Of a DNA stretch of 48,799 bases, positions 17,301-25,362 are shown one piece after another. A program made the position numbers and the translations under genes. How positions within the stretch are numbered: the stretch's first letter is position 1; each line of letters starts with the position of its first letter. Origin of the DNA: Vibrio tubiashii (lineage in GTDB: Bacteria > Pseudomonadota > Gammaproteobacteria > Enterobacterales > Vibrionaceae); the NCBI GenBank assembly GCA_000775715.1, contig JRWQ01000022.1, forward strand, positions 1-48,799, written 5' to 3'. A model generated the notes under the pieces. The model did no database searches and had not been told where the DNA came from. It was given only the letters and a program-made list of their open reading frames with translations.

Positions 17301-18413
17301 ATGAACTACCAAGCGCTTGCAGACAAGATCAAAATTTGGGGCCAAGAACTTGGTTTCCAGAAGGTTGGTATCTGCGATGTAGATCTGTCTGAGCATGAGA
17401 CAGAGCTGCAAAAATGGCTCGATGCTGGTTACCACGGAGATATGGATTGGATGGCTCGTCATGGCATGATGAGAGCGCGTCCTGCTGAGTTATTGCCAGG
17501 TACCGTGCGTGTTATTAGTGTACGCATGGACTACCTGCCTCCAGAGGCTCAGTTTGCTGCAAACCTCTCTGATCCAACTCAAGCCTATATCAGTCGTTAC
17601 TCTCTGGGACGTGATTATCACAAACTCGTTCGTAATCAACTAAAGAAGCTTGGGCAAAAAATAGAACATGAAGTCGGAAATTATATCTATCGACCTTTTG
17701 TTGATTCAGCTCCAGTACTTGAAAGGCCATTAGCCCAGAAGGCGGGGTTAGGTTGGACAGGAAAGCACTCACTCATACTAGATAAAGAGGGGGGGTCTTG
17801 GTTCTTTCTTGGCGAACTACTGGTAGACCTCCCACTTGCCGTGGATGAGCCCAGCACCAACGAATGTGGAAAATGCAGAGCTTGTATTACTTCGTGCCCA
17901 ACACAAGCTATTGTCGATGATGGCATTGTCGATGCAAGACGCTGCATCTCCTATTTAACGATCGAATTTGACGGCGTCATCCCTGAAGAATTTCGTAAAG
18001 CAATGGGTAACCGAATTTATGGTTGTGATGATTGCCAACTTGTTTGCCCATGGAATCGATTCTCCGAATTAACGGAGCGCGAAGACTTTCATCGTAGAGA
18101 AACGCTAAAGACACCAAACCTCATTGACCTGTTTATGTGGGATGAAGCCACCTTCCTTAAAAATATGGAAGGTTCAGCGATTCGTCGTATCGGCCACCAG
18201 CAATGGCTGAGAAATCTATCAATAGCAATGGGGAATGCCCCATACTCTCAATCCATCATTGAAGCACTTAAAAGTCGCTTAGGGCTCAGCGAAACTCTTG
18301 ATACTCATATCCAATGGGCAATTGAACAACAAGTTGAACAACTGCCTAGCCAATCAACTAAGCTAAATCGACTGATTCGAATTGTCGAGAAGGGGCTTCC
18401 GCGTGATGCATAA
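17301..18413 (+). CDS. queG: Epoxyqueuosine reductase QueG
   Basis: QueG (370 residues) performs the last step of queuosine synthesis in tRNA, using cobalamin and two 4Fe-4S clusters. The N-terminal DUF1730 part has GYHGDMDWMARH. The ferredoxin part has CGKCRACITSCPTQAIV and CDDCQLVCPWN. A HEAT-like C-terminus has IRRIGHQQWLRNLSIAMGN. A GGAG ribosome-binding site precedes the ATG. In E. coli the datA locus and glyVXY lie between queG and orn, the same arrangement as here. Confidence 0.97.
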   Translation: MNYQALADKIKIWGQELGFQKVGICDVDLSEHETELQKWLDAGYHGDMDWMARHGMMRARPAELLPGTVRVISVRMDYLPPEAQFAANLSDPTQAYISRYSLGRDYHKLVRNQLKKLGQKIEHEVGNYIYRPFVDSAPVLERPLAQKAGLGWTGKHSLILDKEGGSWFFLGELLVDLPLAVDEPSTNECGKCRACITSCPTQAIVDDGIVDARRCISYLTIEFDGVIPEEFRKAMGNRIYGCDDCQLVCPWNRFSELTEREDFHRRETLKTPNLIDLFMWDEATFLKNMEGSAIRRIGHQQWLRNLSIAMGNAPYSQSIIEALKSRLGLSETLDTHIQWAIEQQVEQLPSQSTKLNRLIRIVEKGLPRDA

Positions 18414-18612
18414 TGCTTGCCGAAACTCCCCCGTCATAATTTGACCTAGCTCCAAAAAACAAATGTGGAAAAAAGAAACGGGGAATCGCTATTTTCTTAT
18501 TGCTACGAAAGTTAATCACAATGCACAGAAATGACTAGGATCAAAAAACAGTGACTTAATGATCGTAAAGCAAAAGGCTTACTGCAACCCAAAAGATAGC
18601 AAAATTAAATAA

Positions 18613-18625
18613 AATCAATGACTTA
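18613..18625 (+). promoter_or_regulatory. Perfect IHF-binding consensus
   Basis: AATCAATGACTTA matches WATCAANNNNTTR at every fixed position. It lies in A/T-rich DNA 95 bp before the first perfect DnaA box. IHF is needed for datA function in E. coli. Confidence 0.6.
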
Positions 18626-18719
18626 TAGACATTACCACAATATACACTAGGCCTTAAAAAACAGAAAGATCGTTTTAGTCAAGTGTTATACATGGCGAAA
18701 AATCAGGTTACCCACCAAG

Positions 18720-18747
18720 TTATCCACATTGCATTTTCTGTGGATAA
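18720..18747. promoter_or_regulatory. Pair of inverted perfect DnaA boxes
   Basis: TTATCCACA (18720-18728) and TGTGGATAA (18739-18747) are both the R1-type high-affinity DnaA box, in opposite orientation with a 10-bp spacer. The same bases also form a 9-bp inverted repeat. A third copy lacking one G (TGTGATAAGTC) follows at 18761. Confidence 0.8.
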
Positions 18748-18846
18748 GTCTGTTGACGGATGTGATAAGTCAAGCGAGCATCAAGCTTGCTACCTAGGTT
18801 TCCTGAGCGCTCTCGCGCTGAGATATGGGGAAATAAGCATAAAAAT

Positions 18847-18874
18847 GTCCACCTGTTCAATAGGAGGACTTTTT
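18847..18874. terminator. Bidirectional terminator downstream of the tRNA operon
   Basis: GTCCACCT pairs with AGGAGGAC (one mismatch) across a 7-nt loop. The plus strand continues TTTTTAC and the minus strand ATTTTTATG, so it can stop transcripts from both sides. For the minus-strand tRNA operon it lies about 155 nt after the last tRNA. Confidence 0.7.
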
Positions 18875-18966
18875 ACTTATATTTTTTGGGGTTCATGCTT
18901 CGCAGCATTAGCTAAAGAGCGGTGACCGTTAGGTCTATTCAAATGACATCACATTTGAAGGAGATT

Positions 18967-19006
18967 TGGAGCGTCTCGGCTGGATTCAGTCACGAGGTTC
19001 CTCGTG
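18967..19006 (-). repeat. Possible decayed remnant of a tRNA-Gly 3' end
   Basis: TGGAGCG at 18967 matches the 3' end of the tRNA-Gly units and is followed by CACGAGGTTCCTCGTG (18991-19006), which resembles the T arm and is also a perfect palindrome. It lacks anticodon and D arms. It may be a remnant of another unit of the tandem array. Confidence 0.35.
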
Positions 19007-19027
19007 TAAGCCAAGCTTCCTAAAATA

Positions 19028-19103
19028 TGGAGCGACACACGAGGTTCGAACTCGTGACCTCAACCTTGGCAAGGTTGCGCTCTACCAACTGAGCTAGTGT
19101 CGC
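19028..19103 (-). tRNA. tRNA-Gly(GCC)
   Basis: A 76-nt gene on the minus strand beginning GCGACACTAGCTCAG and ending with encoded CCA. The acceptor GCGACAC/GTGTCGC, the anticodon loop TTGCCAA (anticodon GCC) and the T arm with TTCGAAC all fold normally. It is the most distal tRNA of the operon. Confidence 0.97.
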
Positions 19104-19137
19104 ATTTCACCGTTGAGTACGATGATAACTATAAAAC

Positions 19138-19228
19138 TGGAGCGACACACGAGGTTCCCTATTCATAAACAGAGAGGCGTGACCTCAACCTTGGCAAGGC
19201 TGCGCTCAATCAACTGAGCTAGTGTCGC
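19138..19228 (-). pseudogene. Degenerate tRNA-Gly(GCC) with an enlarged T arm
   Basis: The 91-nt copy keeps the acceptor stem, the TTGCCAA anticodon loop and CCA, but five T-arm bases are replaced by about 20, destroying the TTCGAAC loop. The D-loop G18-G19 becomes GA, and one anticodon-stem pair becomes G-U. Its spacers match those of intact units, so it arose by duplication in the array. It is probably a pseudogene, though its transcript should still be made within the operon. Confidence 0.85.
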
Positions 19229-19264
19229 ATTCGTCACCGTTGAGTACGATGACAGCTATAAATT

Positions 19265-19340
19265 TGGAGCGACACACGAGGTTCGAACTCGTGACCTCAA
19301 CCTTGGCAAGGTTGCGCTCTACCAACTGAGCTAGTGTCGC
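19265..19340 (-). tRNA. tRNA-Gly(GCC)
   Basis: A 76-nt gene identical in the visible arms to the copy at 19028-19103, with anticodon GCC and encoded CCA. It lies between an fMet gene and the broken Gly copy. Confidence 0.97.
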
Positions 19341-19342
19341 AT

Positions 19343-19419
<77 letters not shown>

Positions 19420-19458
19420 TCCGTATTTCACCGTTAAGTACGATGACAACTATAAATT

Positions 19459-19534
19459 TGGAGCGACACACGAGGTTCGAACTCGTGACCTCAACCTTGG
19501 CAAGGTTGCGCTCTACCAACTGAGCTAGTGTCGC
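19459..19534 (-). tRNA. tRNA-Gly(GCC)
   Basis: A 76-nt copy with anticodon GCC, normal D and T arms and encoded CCA, placed between the two fMet genes. Confidence 0.97.
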
Positions 19535-19554
19535 ATATTCTCTTAAAGAGAAAT

Positions 19555-19631
<77 letters not shown>

Positions 19632-19668
19632 TCCGTATCACCGTTAAGTACGATGACAACTATAAATT

Positions 19669-19744
19669 TGGAGCGACACACGAGGTTCGAACTCGTGACC
19701 TCAACCTTGGCAAGGTTGCGCTCTACCAACTGAGCTAGTGTCGC
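19669..19744 (-). tRNA. tRNA-Gly(GCC), promoter-proximal
   Basis: A 76-nt copy with anticodon GCC and encoded CCA, the first tRNA after the operon promoter at 19778-19805. Confidence 0.97.
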
Positions 19745-19777
19745 ATTGAACAACGATTTCGTCGTTCAGGGCTGCGA

Positions 19778-19805
19778 ATTATAAGAGCATTTTTTTGTGA
19801 TGCAA
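19778..19805 (-). promoter_or_regulatory. Promoter of the tRNA operon
   Basis: The minus strand has -35 TTGCAT (19800-19805), a 16-nt spacer and a perfect -10 TATAAT (19778-19783), followed by TCGCAGCCC, a GC-rich discriminator typical of stable-RNA promoters. The first tRNA begins 33 nt further on. The other side of this 302-nt gap (to 20046) holds a TTGTATACAA palindrome near 19927 and no gene that I recognise. Confidence 0.8.
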
Positions 19806-20046
19806 GTCCTTCATGCAAAAAAACACCTTTTTTTTCCTGTTTGATTGAAAAGCGCACATCAACAATCAAAACAGCTTGAAATTTATACGAAAGCTATTTT
19901 GCTCAATAACAAAAAACTAACCTTTGTTGTATACAATTTGGGAGGCTGTCGAGCATTTTGCGGTGTTGTGCTCGCTGATATATGCAAAATTTAATATAAC
20001 TACTGGCTATAAAAACCTCACCCTCTTCAGCTAAGGTTCAGTGTCC

Positions 20047-20757
20047 ATGTCGTTTCAAAGGATTTGCTTTCGAACACTCACTCCCATCGTGCTAGCTCTA
20101 CTCTTCGTAGGCTGTGGCTCCATGCCAAAACCGGTGCGCAATTTAGGAAAAAGTGATGTCGACTTCATCATGGATGTTCATGCTAAGCAACTAAAACAAC
20201 AACTGATAGAAATTACACGCAAACTCTACATCCGCAACCCAATTCAACTACAAAAAAATCCTCAGGCAACTATAGAGAGTCGTATCACTCAGATCTTTGG
20301 TTCAGAAGATGAGATAGAGCTACCTTCACTCGTTTTCGATGAACTAAATGGCGTGACAGGGATCGATGCGATTTTGCTGAGTTTCGATGAAAACTTCCAG
20401 GGCGATAGAGTCTTTGCCGCTGTTGTTGGTCTCTCAGAAATGCTCCGTCGTTCCTACAACCACCAGCAAGAGTTTTTCATTATTGACTCGCTTGATGAAC
20501 AGGCTCTGTACAACAGTGCTAGAAACATCGAGATTTTTGTTTGGCGACTCTACCACCGTGAAGATCAATACGGCAATCCACTCATATATAGCAATGACAT
20601 CGGCGGGGAAGGCGGCGACATGAGCTTCGACCGACTGTTCACCAAGATGATCATGATTCAAGATATGATGGCGTTAATCGTGGCAGATAAAACCAATCGC
20701 GGCATTACCAAGGTTGCTCAAGGGGTCGTACAGTTTGTCTTCTTACCTATCCCATAA
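20047..20757 (+). CDS. Putative lipoprotein of unknown function
   Basis: From the ATG at 20047 (a GTG at 20041 is the alternative) the product has 236 residues. A signal peptide with lipobox LFVGC predicts lipidation at Cys23, followed by GSM. The rest is soluble and acidic (FGSEDEIELPSLVFDELNGV), with no membrane segment and no motif I recognise. It lies between the tRNA promoter and orn, converging on orn with a shared terminator. A conserved Vibrio envelope protein is likely; the role is unknown. Confidence 0.75.
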   Translation: MSFQRICFRTLTPIVLALLFVGCGSMPKPVRNLGKSDVDFIMDVHAKQLKQQLIEITRKLYIRNPIQLQKNPQATIESRITQIFGSEDEIELPSLVFDELNGVTGIDAILLSFDENFQGDRVFAAVVGLSEMLRRSYNHQQEFFIIDSLDEQALYNSARNIEIFVWRLYHREDQYGNPLIYSNDIGGEGGDMSFDRLFTKMIMIQDMMALIVADKTNRGITKVAQGVVQFVFLPIP

Positions 20758-20791
20758 AAACAAAGCCAGCAGTGAAGCTGGCTTTGTTTTT
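20756..20791. terminator. Bidirectional terminator shared by the lipoprotein gene and orn
   Basis: AAAAACAAAGCCAGC pairs perfectly (15 bp) with GCTGGCTTTGTTTTT across a 6-nt loop. It overlaps the last base of each stop codon, so the two convergent genes end on it. Confidence 0.9.
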
Positions 20792-21335
20792 AGATTGAGA
20801 TAATCGTCTTTCTATAGTATTGAAGCTCGGCAATAGACTCGCGAATATCGTCTAGCGCAAGGTGGCTTCCCTTCTTCGAGAAACCATCCAGTACCTCTGG
20901 CTTCCATCGACGCGTAAGCTCTTTCAGAGTGCTAACGTCGATGTATCTGTAGTGAAAGTACTCTTCTAGCTCTGCCATATGCTTGTATAGGAAGCGACGA
21001 TCTTGACCAACACTGTTACCACAAATCGGCGACTTACCCTTAGGCACCCATTTTGCTAAGAATTCAATGGTTTGACGAATCGCGTCTTGCTCATCGATTT
21101 TGCTTTCACGAACACGGTCAACAAGACCACTCCCTGTGTGAGTTGTGGTGCACCATTCATCCATTTTAGCCAATTCGTGTTCTGGCTGATGGATGGCAAG
21201 TACAGGTCCTTCAGCTAAAATATTAAGTTCGCTATCGGTCACGATGGTAGCGATTTCGATAACTTTATGGGTTTCAGGGTCTAGTCCCGTCATCTCGAGA
21301 TCAATCCAAATCAAATTTTGATCGCTAAAGGACAT
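20790..21335 (-). CDS. orn: Oligoribonuclease
   Basis: Orn (181 residues) is the DEDDh 3'-5' exonuclease that degrades the dinucleotides left by other RNases, including pGpG from cyclic di-GMP breakdown. It has Exo I WIDLEMTGLDPETHKVIEIA, Exo II NSVGQDRRFLYKHM and Exo III HLALDDIRESIAELQYY. It is divergent from rsgA, as in E. coli. Confidence 0.97.
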   Translation of the reverse strand: MSFSDQNLIWIDLEMTGLDPETHKVIEIATIVTDSELNILAEGPVLAIHQPEHELAKMDEWCTTTHTGSGLVDRVRESKIDEQDAIRQTIEFLAKWVPKGKSPICGNSVGQDRRFLYKHMAELEEYFHYRYIDVSTLKELTRRWKPEVLDGFSKKGSHLALDDIRESIAELQYYRKTIISI

Positions 21336-21462
21336 AAATCGTTGCCTATTGGTTTTGTGCTAAAAAAGGTACTATACCCAAATTCCGATATCCAAGATAG
21401 ATTGAGATAAGCTCTGTCAAACTGATATCACTCGATAAATTAATCAACTGAAGTAGAGAAAC

Positions 21463-22518
21463 GTGGCTAAAAAGAAAAAGCTAACCAAAGGTCAGGTAAG
21501 GCGTGTTCGCCATAACCAAAAACGCAAACTCAAGCAGGAAGAGACGGTCCAGTGGGATGAATCTATGCTTGGGGGGAGTAAATCCGGCCTGGTTATCACT
21601 CGTTTTGGACAACACGCTGACATTGAAGACCTCGAAACTGGAGAAGTCCAACGCTGCAACCTGCGACGTGGGATTGAAACGCTTGTCTCTGGAGACAAAG
21701 TAATTTGGCGTCCAGGATTAGAGTCGATGGAAGGCATCAGTGGCGTTGTCGAAGCGGTTGAACCGCGAACTTCAGTATTAACTCGTCCAGACTACTATGA
21801 CGGCCTAAAACCCGTTGCAGCTAACGTTGATCAAATGGTTATCGTGTCATCTGTTTTGCCAGAATTATCTCTCAACATTATTGACCGCTACCTAGTCGCC
21901 TCTGAAACATTGAGCATTGCGCCACTACTGGTGCTAAACAAAATTGACCTTCTCGAAGCCGATCAGTTAGCAGAATACAAATCATGGCTTAGCGAATACG
22001 AGCGTATTGGCTACAAGGTACTGTTTGTTAGTAAACAAACTGGCGAGGGCATTGCCGAATTGGAAGCAGAACTAAAAGATCGTATCAACATTTTTGTTGG
22101 TCAGTCTGGTGTAGGCAAATCGAGCCTAGTTAATGCGCTGATGCCACAATTCAACGTCGAAGAGGGCGAAATCTCTGAGAATTCAGGCTTAGGTCAGCAC
22201 ACAACCACAGCCTCGCGCCTTTACCATATCCCTACTGGTGGCGATTTAATCGACTCACCGGGAGTTCGTGAGTTTGGTCTTTGGCACTTAGAGCCGGAAG
22301 AGATCACCAAAGCGTTTATTGAATTCAGACCTTACTTAGGTTTATGCAAATTCCGAGATTGTAAACACAACGACGACCCTGGCTGTGTACTGCGTCAGGC
22401 CGTCGAAGATGGTGAAATAAACCAAATTCGCTTTGAGAATTACCACCGAATTCTAGAGAGCATGGCCGAGAACAAAGCCAATCGACAGTACTCTCGCAGC
22501 AAAAAAGCGGATTTGTAG
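21463..22518 (+). CDS. rsgA: Ribosome small subunit GTPase RsgA
   Basis: RsgA (351 residues) checks late maturation of the 30S decoding centre. A basic N-terminus (AKKKKLTKGQVRRVRHNQKR) leads to an OB fold and a circularly permuted GTPase: G4 NKID (159-162), G1 GQSGVGKSS (213-221) and G3 DSPG (264-267). A zinc knuckle follows with Cys295, Cys300, His302 and Cys308. The start is GTG at 21463, preceded by AGAG. Confidence 0.97.
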   Translation: MAKKKKLTKGQVRRVRHNQKRKLKQEETVQWDESMLGGSKSGLVITRFGQHADIEDLETGEVQRCNLRRGIETLVSGDKVIWRPGLESMEGISGVVEAVEPRTSVLTRPDYYDGLKPVAANVDQMVIVSSVLPELSLNIIDRYLVASETLSIAPLLVLNKIDLLEADQLAEYKSWLSEYERIGYKVLFVSKQTGEGIAELEAELKDRINIFVGQSGVGKSSLVNALMPQFNVEEGEISENSGLGQHTTTASRLYHIPTGGDLIDSPGVREFGLWHLEPEEITKAFIEFRPYLGLCKFRDCKHNDDPGCVLRQAVEDGEINQIRFENYHRILESMAENKANRQYSRSKKADL

Positions 22519-22629
22519 CCGCAAATTTGTAAGCAAACTCTCGCAACTACTGACTTTTGGGTGCAATTTGAGTAACATCTCGCGCCCAGAATATAGTCAA
22601 TCATGAAAATAGCATTGGAATGAAACACA

Positions 22630-23508
22630 ATGGATAAGATTAAAGTTGGACTGCAATATTGGATCCCTCAGCACGGCCTAACTCGTTTAATGGGTAAGCT
22701 AGCTTCAGCTAAGGCTGGCGGTCTAACAACAGCAATCATTAAGTGGTTTATCAAGCAATATAACGTCAATATGGACGAGGCTTTACACTCAGACCCGAAG
22801 CACTTTGAAACATTCAATGAATTTTTTGTTCGTGAGCTTAAAGAGGGTGCACGACCAATCACACAAGAAGAGACAGTTATCACGCACCCAGCGGATGCTT
22901 GTGTAAGCCAGTTCGGTCCTATCACTGATGGCAAGCTGATTCAGGCCAAAGGCCACTACTACACAGCGCAAGAGTTACTAGGCGGTGACGCAGCACTAGC
23001 TGAAGAGTTTGCTGACGGTGAATTCGCAACGCTTTACCTATCTCCACGTGACTACCACCGCGTTCATATGCCATGTGACGGTACACTGCGCCAGATGATT
23101 TATGTCCCAGGCGACCTGTTCTCAGTAAACCCTCTAACCGCTGAAAACGTGCCAAACCTATTTGCCCGTAACGAACGTGTAGTGTGCATCTTCGACACAG
23201 AATTTGGTCCTATGGCTCAAGTTTTGGTCGGCGCAACTATCGTAGGTAGCATAGAACAAGTATGGGCAGGTACTATCACTCCACCGCGTGGTAACACGGT
23301 TTACAAATGGGATTACCCTGCCGAAGGCGATAAAGCGGTCATTCTTAAGAAAGGGGAAGAGATGGGTCGCTTTAAGCTCGGTTCAACCGTTATCAACCTG
23401 TTCGCCAAAGGCAAGGTGAAGTTTGATAACTCGATGCAAAACGGTCAATCAACAGTAATGGGCACACCCTACGCGCATAAAGCAGCTTTAGAATCCGCTG
23501 CAGAGTAA
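22630..23508 (+). CDS. psd: Phosphatidylserine decarboxylase proenzyme
   Basis: Psd (292 residues) makes phosphatidylethanolamine at the inner membrane. The proenzyme self-cleaves within LGST (250-253) to give a pyruvoyl Ser252 on the alpha chain. Asp89 and His143 (YLSPRDYHRVHMP) are in place for self-cleavage. It follows rsgA by 111 nt, as in E. coli, and has its own terminator. Confidence 0.97.
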   Translation: MDKIKVGLQYWIPQHGLTRLMGKLASAKAGGLTTAIIKWFIKQYNVNMDEALHSDPKHFETFNEFFVRELKEGARPITQEETVITHPADACVSQFGPITDGKLIQAKGHYYTAQELLGGDAALAEEFADGEFATLYLSPRDYHRVHMPCDGTLRQMIYVPGDLFSVNPLTAENVPNLFARNERVVCIFDTEFGPMAQVLVGATIVGSIEQVWAGTITPPRGNTVYKWDYPAEGDKAVILKKGEEMGRFKLGSTVINLFAKGKVKFDNSMQNGQSTVMGTPYAHKAALESAAE

Positions 23509-23523
23509 TGTCTAACACAGAGA

Positions 23524-23551
23524 AAAGCCTCGCTTCGGCGAGGTTTTTTTT
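23524..23551 (+). terminator. Intrinsic terminator of psd
   Basis: CCTCGC-TTCG-GCGAGG forms a 6-bp stem with a stable UUCG tetraloop, followed by eight T. It begins 15 nt after the psd stop. Confidence 0.95.
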
Positions 23552-23675
23552 GACCTAAAGCAAATCTCTCATAAGAATTTCAGCTGTTTATCAAAACTCT
23601 AGGCTCGGTCTAAGACCTTAGATAGATTGTAAATTAGTCTATATATTCGCTAATACTTTTGAGGTAAAGGACTCT

Positions 23676-25091
23676 ATGCCAAAGGTAGACACAGGAATCA
23701 TCATCAAGCTCTTAATCAGCTTTGGTCTACCAATTGCTGTACTCTTTATGCCGTTCGACTGGATTCCAATTGATGATCTGACGTTAATTCAGCACCGGCT
23801 ATTGGCTATTTTCCTCTTGGCTGCACTACTTTGGGTCCTAGAGCCCGTTCCAGTATTTGCTACTTCAATTTTGATCATCGCCCTCGAACTGGTCATGATT
23901 TCCGACAAAGGTCTACATCTATTTCGCACGCCACCAGCGGGACATGATTTGGGCGAATTGATGAAATATACTGATATCTTTAGTGCTTTTTCATCGCCAA
24001 TCATCATCCTATTCATGGGTGGTTTTGCCTTAGCGATAGCAGCCTCCAAGTATGAATTAGACAACAACCTAGCTCGCGTCTTACTCAAACCTTTTGGTCA
24101 CCAACCAAGATTTATCATGCTTGGCCTAATGCTTATCACTGCTGTGTTTTCGATGTTCATGTCCAATACGGCGACCACTGTGATGATGCTTGCACTACTT
24201 GGTCCTATCGTTGCTTCCGCGCCGAAAGGTGACATAGGCATCAAAGCGTTAGTTTTATGTATCCCAATTGCTGCTAATACAGGTGGTATCGCTACTCCAA
24301 TTGGTACACCACCAAACGCCATTGCTCTTCAGTATCTAACTGGGGAAAACAGTATCGATTTCTTGACCTGGATGATGATGGGCCTGCCATTTGTCATTGT
24401 TCAACTAACCATTGCTTGGTTCTTGCTACAAAAGCTATTCCCTTCTTCACAACAAACCATGACGCTAAAACTTGATGGACAGTTTCAAAAGAACTGGCGA
24501 GCCATCGTCGTCTACACCACCTTTGCACTGACCATTTTGCTGTGGATGACCACCAAACTGCATGGCATGAACACCTACGTTGTGTCTATTATTCCACTAG
24601 CGGTATTTACACTTACCGGGATTATGGGTAAAGCGGAGCTTAAGCAGATCAACTGGGATGTGCTTTGGTTAGTCGCAGGTGGTATCGCAATCGGTATAGG
24701 TTTGGACAAGACAGGTTTGGCATCTGCCCTTGCCCATGCTATTGACTACGAAACTTTGTCGCCAATCGCGGTTGTGTTCACCATGTCTATCATCTGCTGG
24801 TTAATGGCGAACTTTATGTCTAACACCGCTACCGCTAACTTACTGATGCCTATTGCCGCAGCCATAGGCGCATCAATGGAAAGCCTCTCTACGGTAGGCG
24901 GCTTACAAGGCCTGCTAGTCGTGGTTGCATTCTCTGCTTCTCTCGGCATGATTTTACCTGTGTCTACACCACCTAACTCACTCGCTTATTCGACAGGGCT
25001 TATTGAGAGTAAAGATATGGCCAAAACAGGTGTCATCATAGGTGTTATCGGTTTAGCTATCGTGTACGTAGGAGCGCTACTACTCACCTAA
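23676..25091 (+). CDS. SLC13/DASS family anion transporter
   Basis: The 471-residue membrane protein has about a dozen hydrophobic segments. It carries the two SNT motifs of Na+/dicarboxylate-sulfate symporters (MSNTATT at 163-165, MSNTATAN at 382-384) and GTPPNAIALQYLTG, the same general layout as VcINDY of V. cholerae. Substrates of the family are di- or tricarboxylates or sulfate; I cannot choose from sequence. GAGGTAAAGG precedes the ATG. Neighbours give no pathway clue, and a chemoreceptor follows. Confidence 0.88.
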   Translation: MPKVDTGIIIKLLISFGLPIAVLFMPFDWIPIDDLTLIQHRLLAIFLLAALLWVLEPVPVFATSILIIALELVMISDKGLHLFRTPPAGHDLGELMKYTDIFSAFSSPIIILFMGGFALAIAASKYELDNNLARVLLKPFGHQPRFIMLGLMLITAVFSMFMSNTATTVMMLALLGPIVASAPKGDIGIKALVLCIPIAANTGGIATPIGTPPNAIALQYLTGENSIDFLTWMMMGLPFVIVQLTIAWFLLQKLFPSSQQTMTLKLDGQFQKNWRAIVVYTTFALTILLWMTTKLHGMNTYVVSIIPLAVFTLTGIMGKAELKQINWDVLWLVAGGIAIGIGLDKTGLASALAHAIDYETLSPIAVVFTMSIICWLMANFMSNTATANLLMPIAAAIGASMESLSTVGGLQGLLVVVAFSASLGMILPVSTPPNSLAYSTGLIESKDMAKTGVIIGVIGLAIVYVGALLLT

Positions 25092-25106
25092 ACAAACAGC
25101 ATAAAA

Positions 25107-25155
25107 TGTTGGCTAGAGCTCACAAATTAGTAAATACCTGCTCATATAGCCAACA
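25107..25155. repeat. Inverted repeat between the transporter and the chemoreceptor
   Basis: TGTTGGCTA (25107-25115) and TAGCCAACA (25147-25155) are perfectly complementary, with an inner GAGC/GCTC pair. No T tract follows, so a terminator is unlikely. It lies in the 271-nt gap before the chemoreceptor gene; the remainder of the gap holds nothing I recognise. Confidence 0.45.
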
Positions 25156-25362
25156 ATTCTGTACATAGATCATGCAATTTATCTTTTTGTAAATATAAAA
25201 TCAGTCAATAACAATTAGAACGTCCAACCATCTAATCAATGTGAGTTCTCTATCCGGCGGAAGTGGCAACGAAGACAGATAAATGCTCCTACAGCAACCA
25301 TCATCTCCCTAATCCATCCACTCCGCTTTTCTCACTAATTGTCTCGAAAATAAGGAAAGGCA

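Larger units (their letters stand above)
18414..19027. promoter_or_regulatory. datA-like non-coding locus between queG and the tRNA-Gly cluster
   Basis: This 614-bp gap has no convincing gene. It holds a perfect IHF consensus (18613-18625), two perfect inverted DnaA boxes (18720-18728 and 18739-18747) and imperfect boxes such as TGTGGAAAA at 18464-18472 and TGTGATAA at 18761-18768. E. coli datA, which titrates DnaA and promotes DnaA-ATP hydrolysis with IHF, lies at the same place. I infer a datA equivalent. A bidirectional terminator and a possible tRNA remnant fill the right end. Confidence 0.65.

Noticed and set aside
18683..18925. An 80-codon open frame on the plus strand in the queG-tRNA gap
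   Set aside because: It runs through both DnaA boxes and the terminator hairpin at 18847-18874, has no family resemblance, and its codons do not resemble neighbouring genes.
25157..25362. Riboswitch in the leader of the chemoreceptor gene
   Set aside because: Some G/A-rich words recall glycine or cyclic di-GMP aptamers, but the conserved cores are not present.
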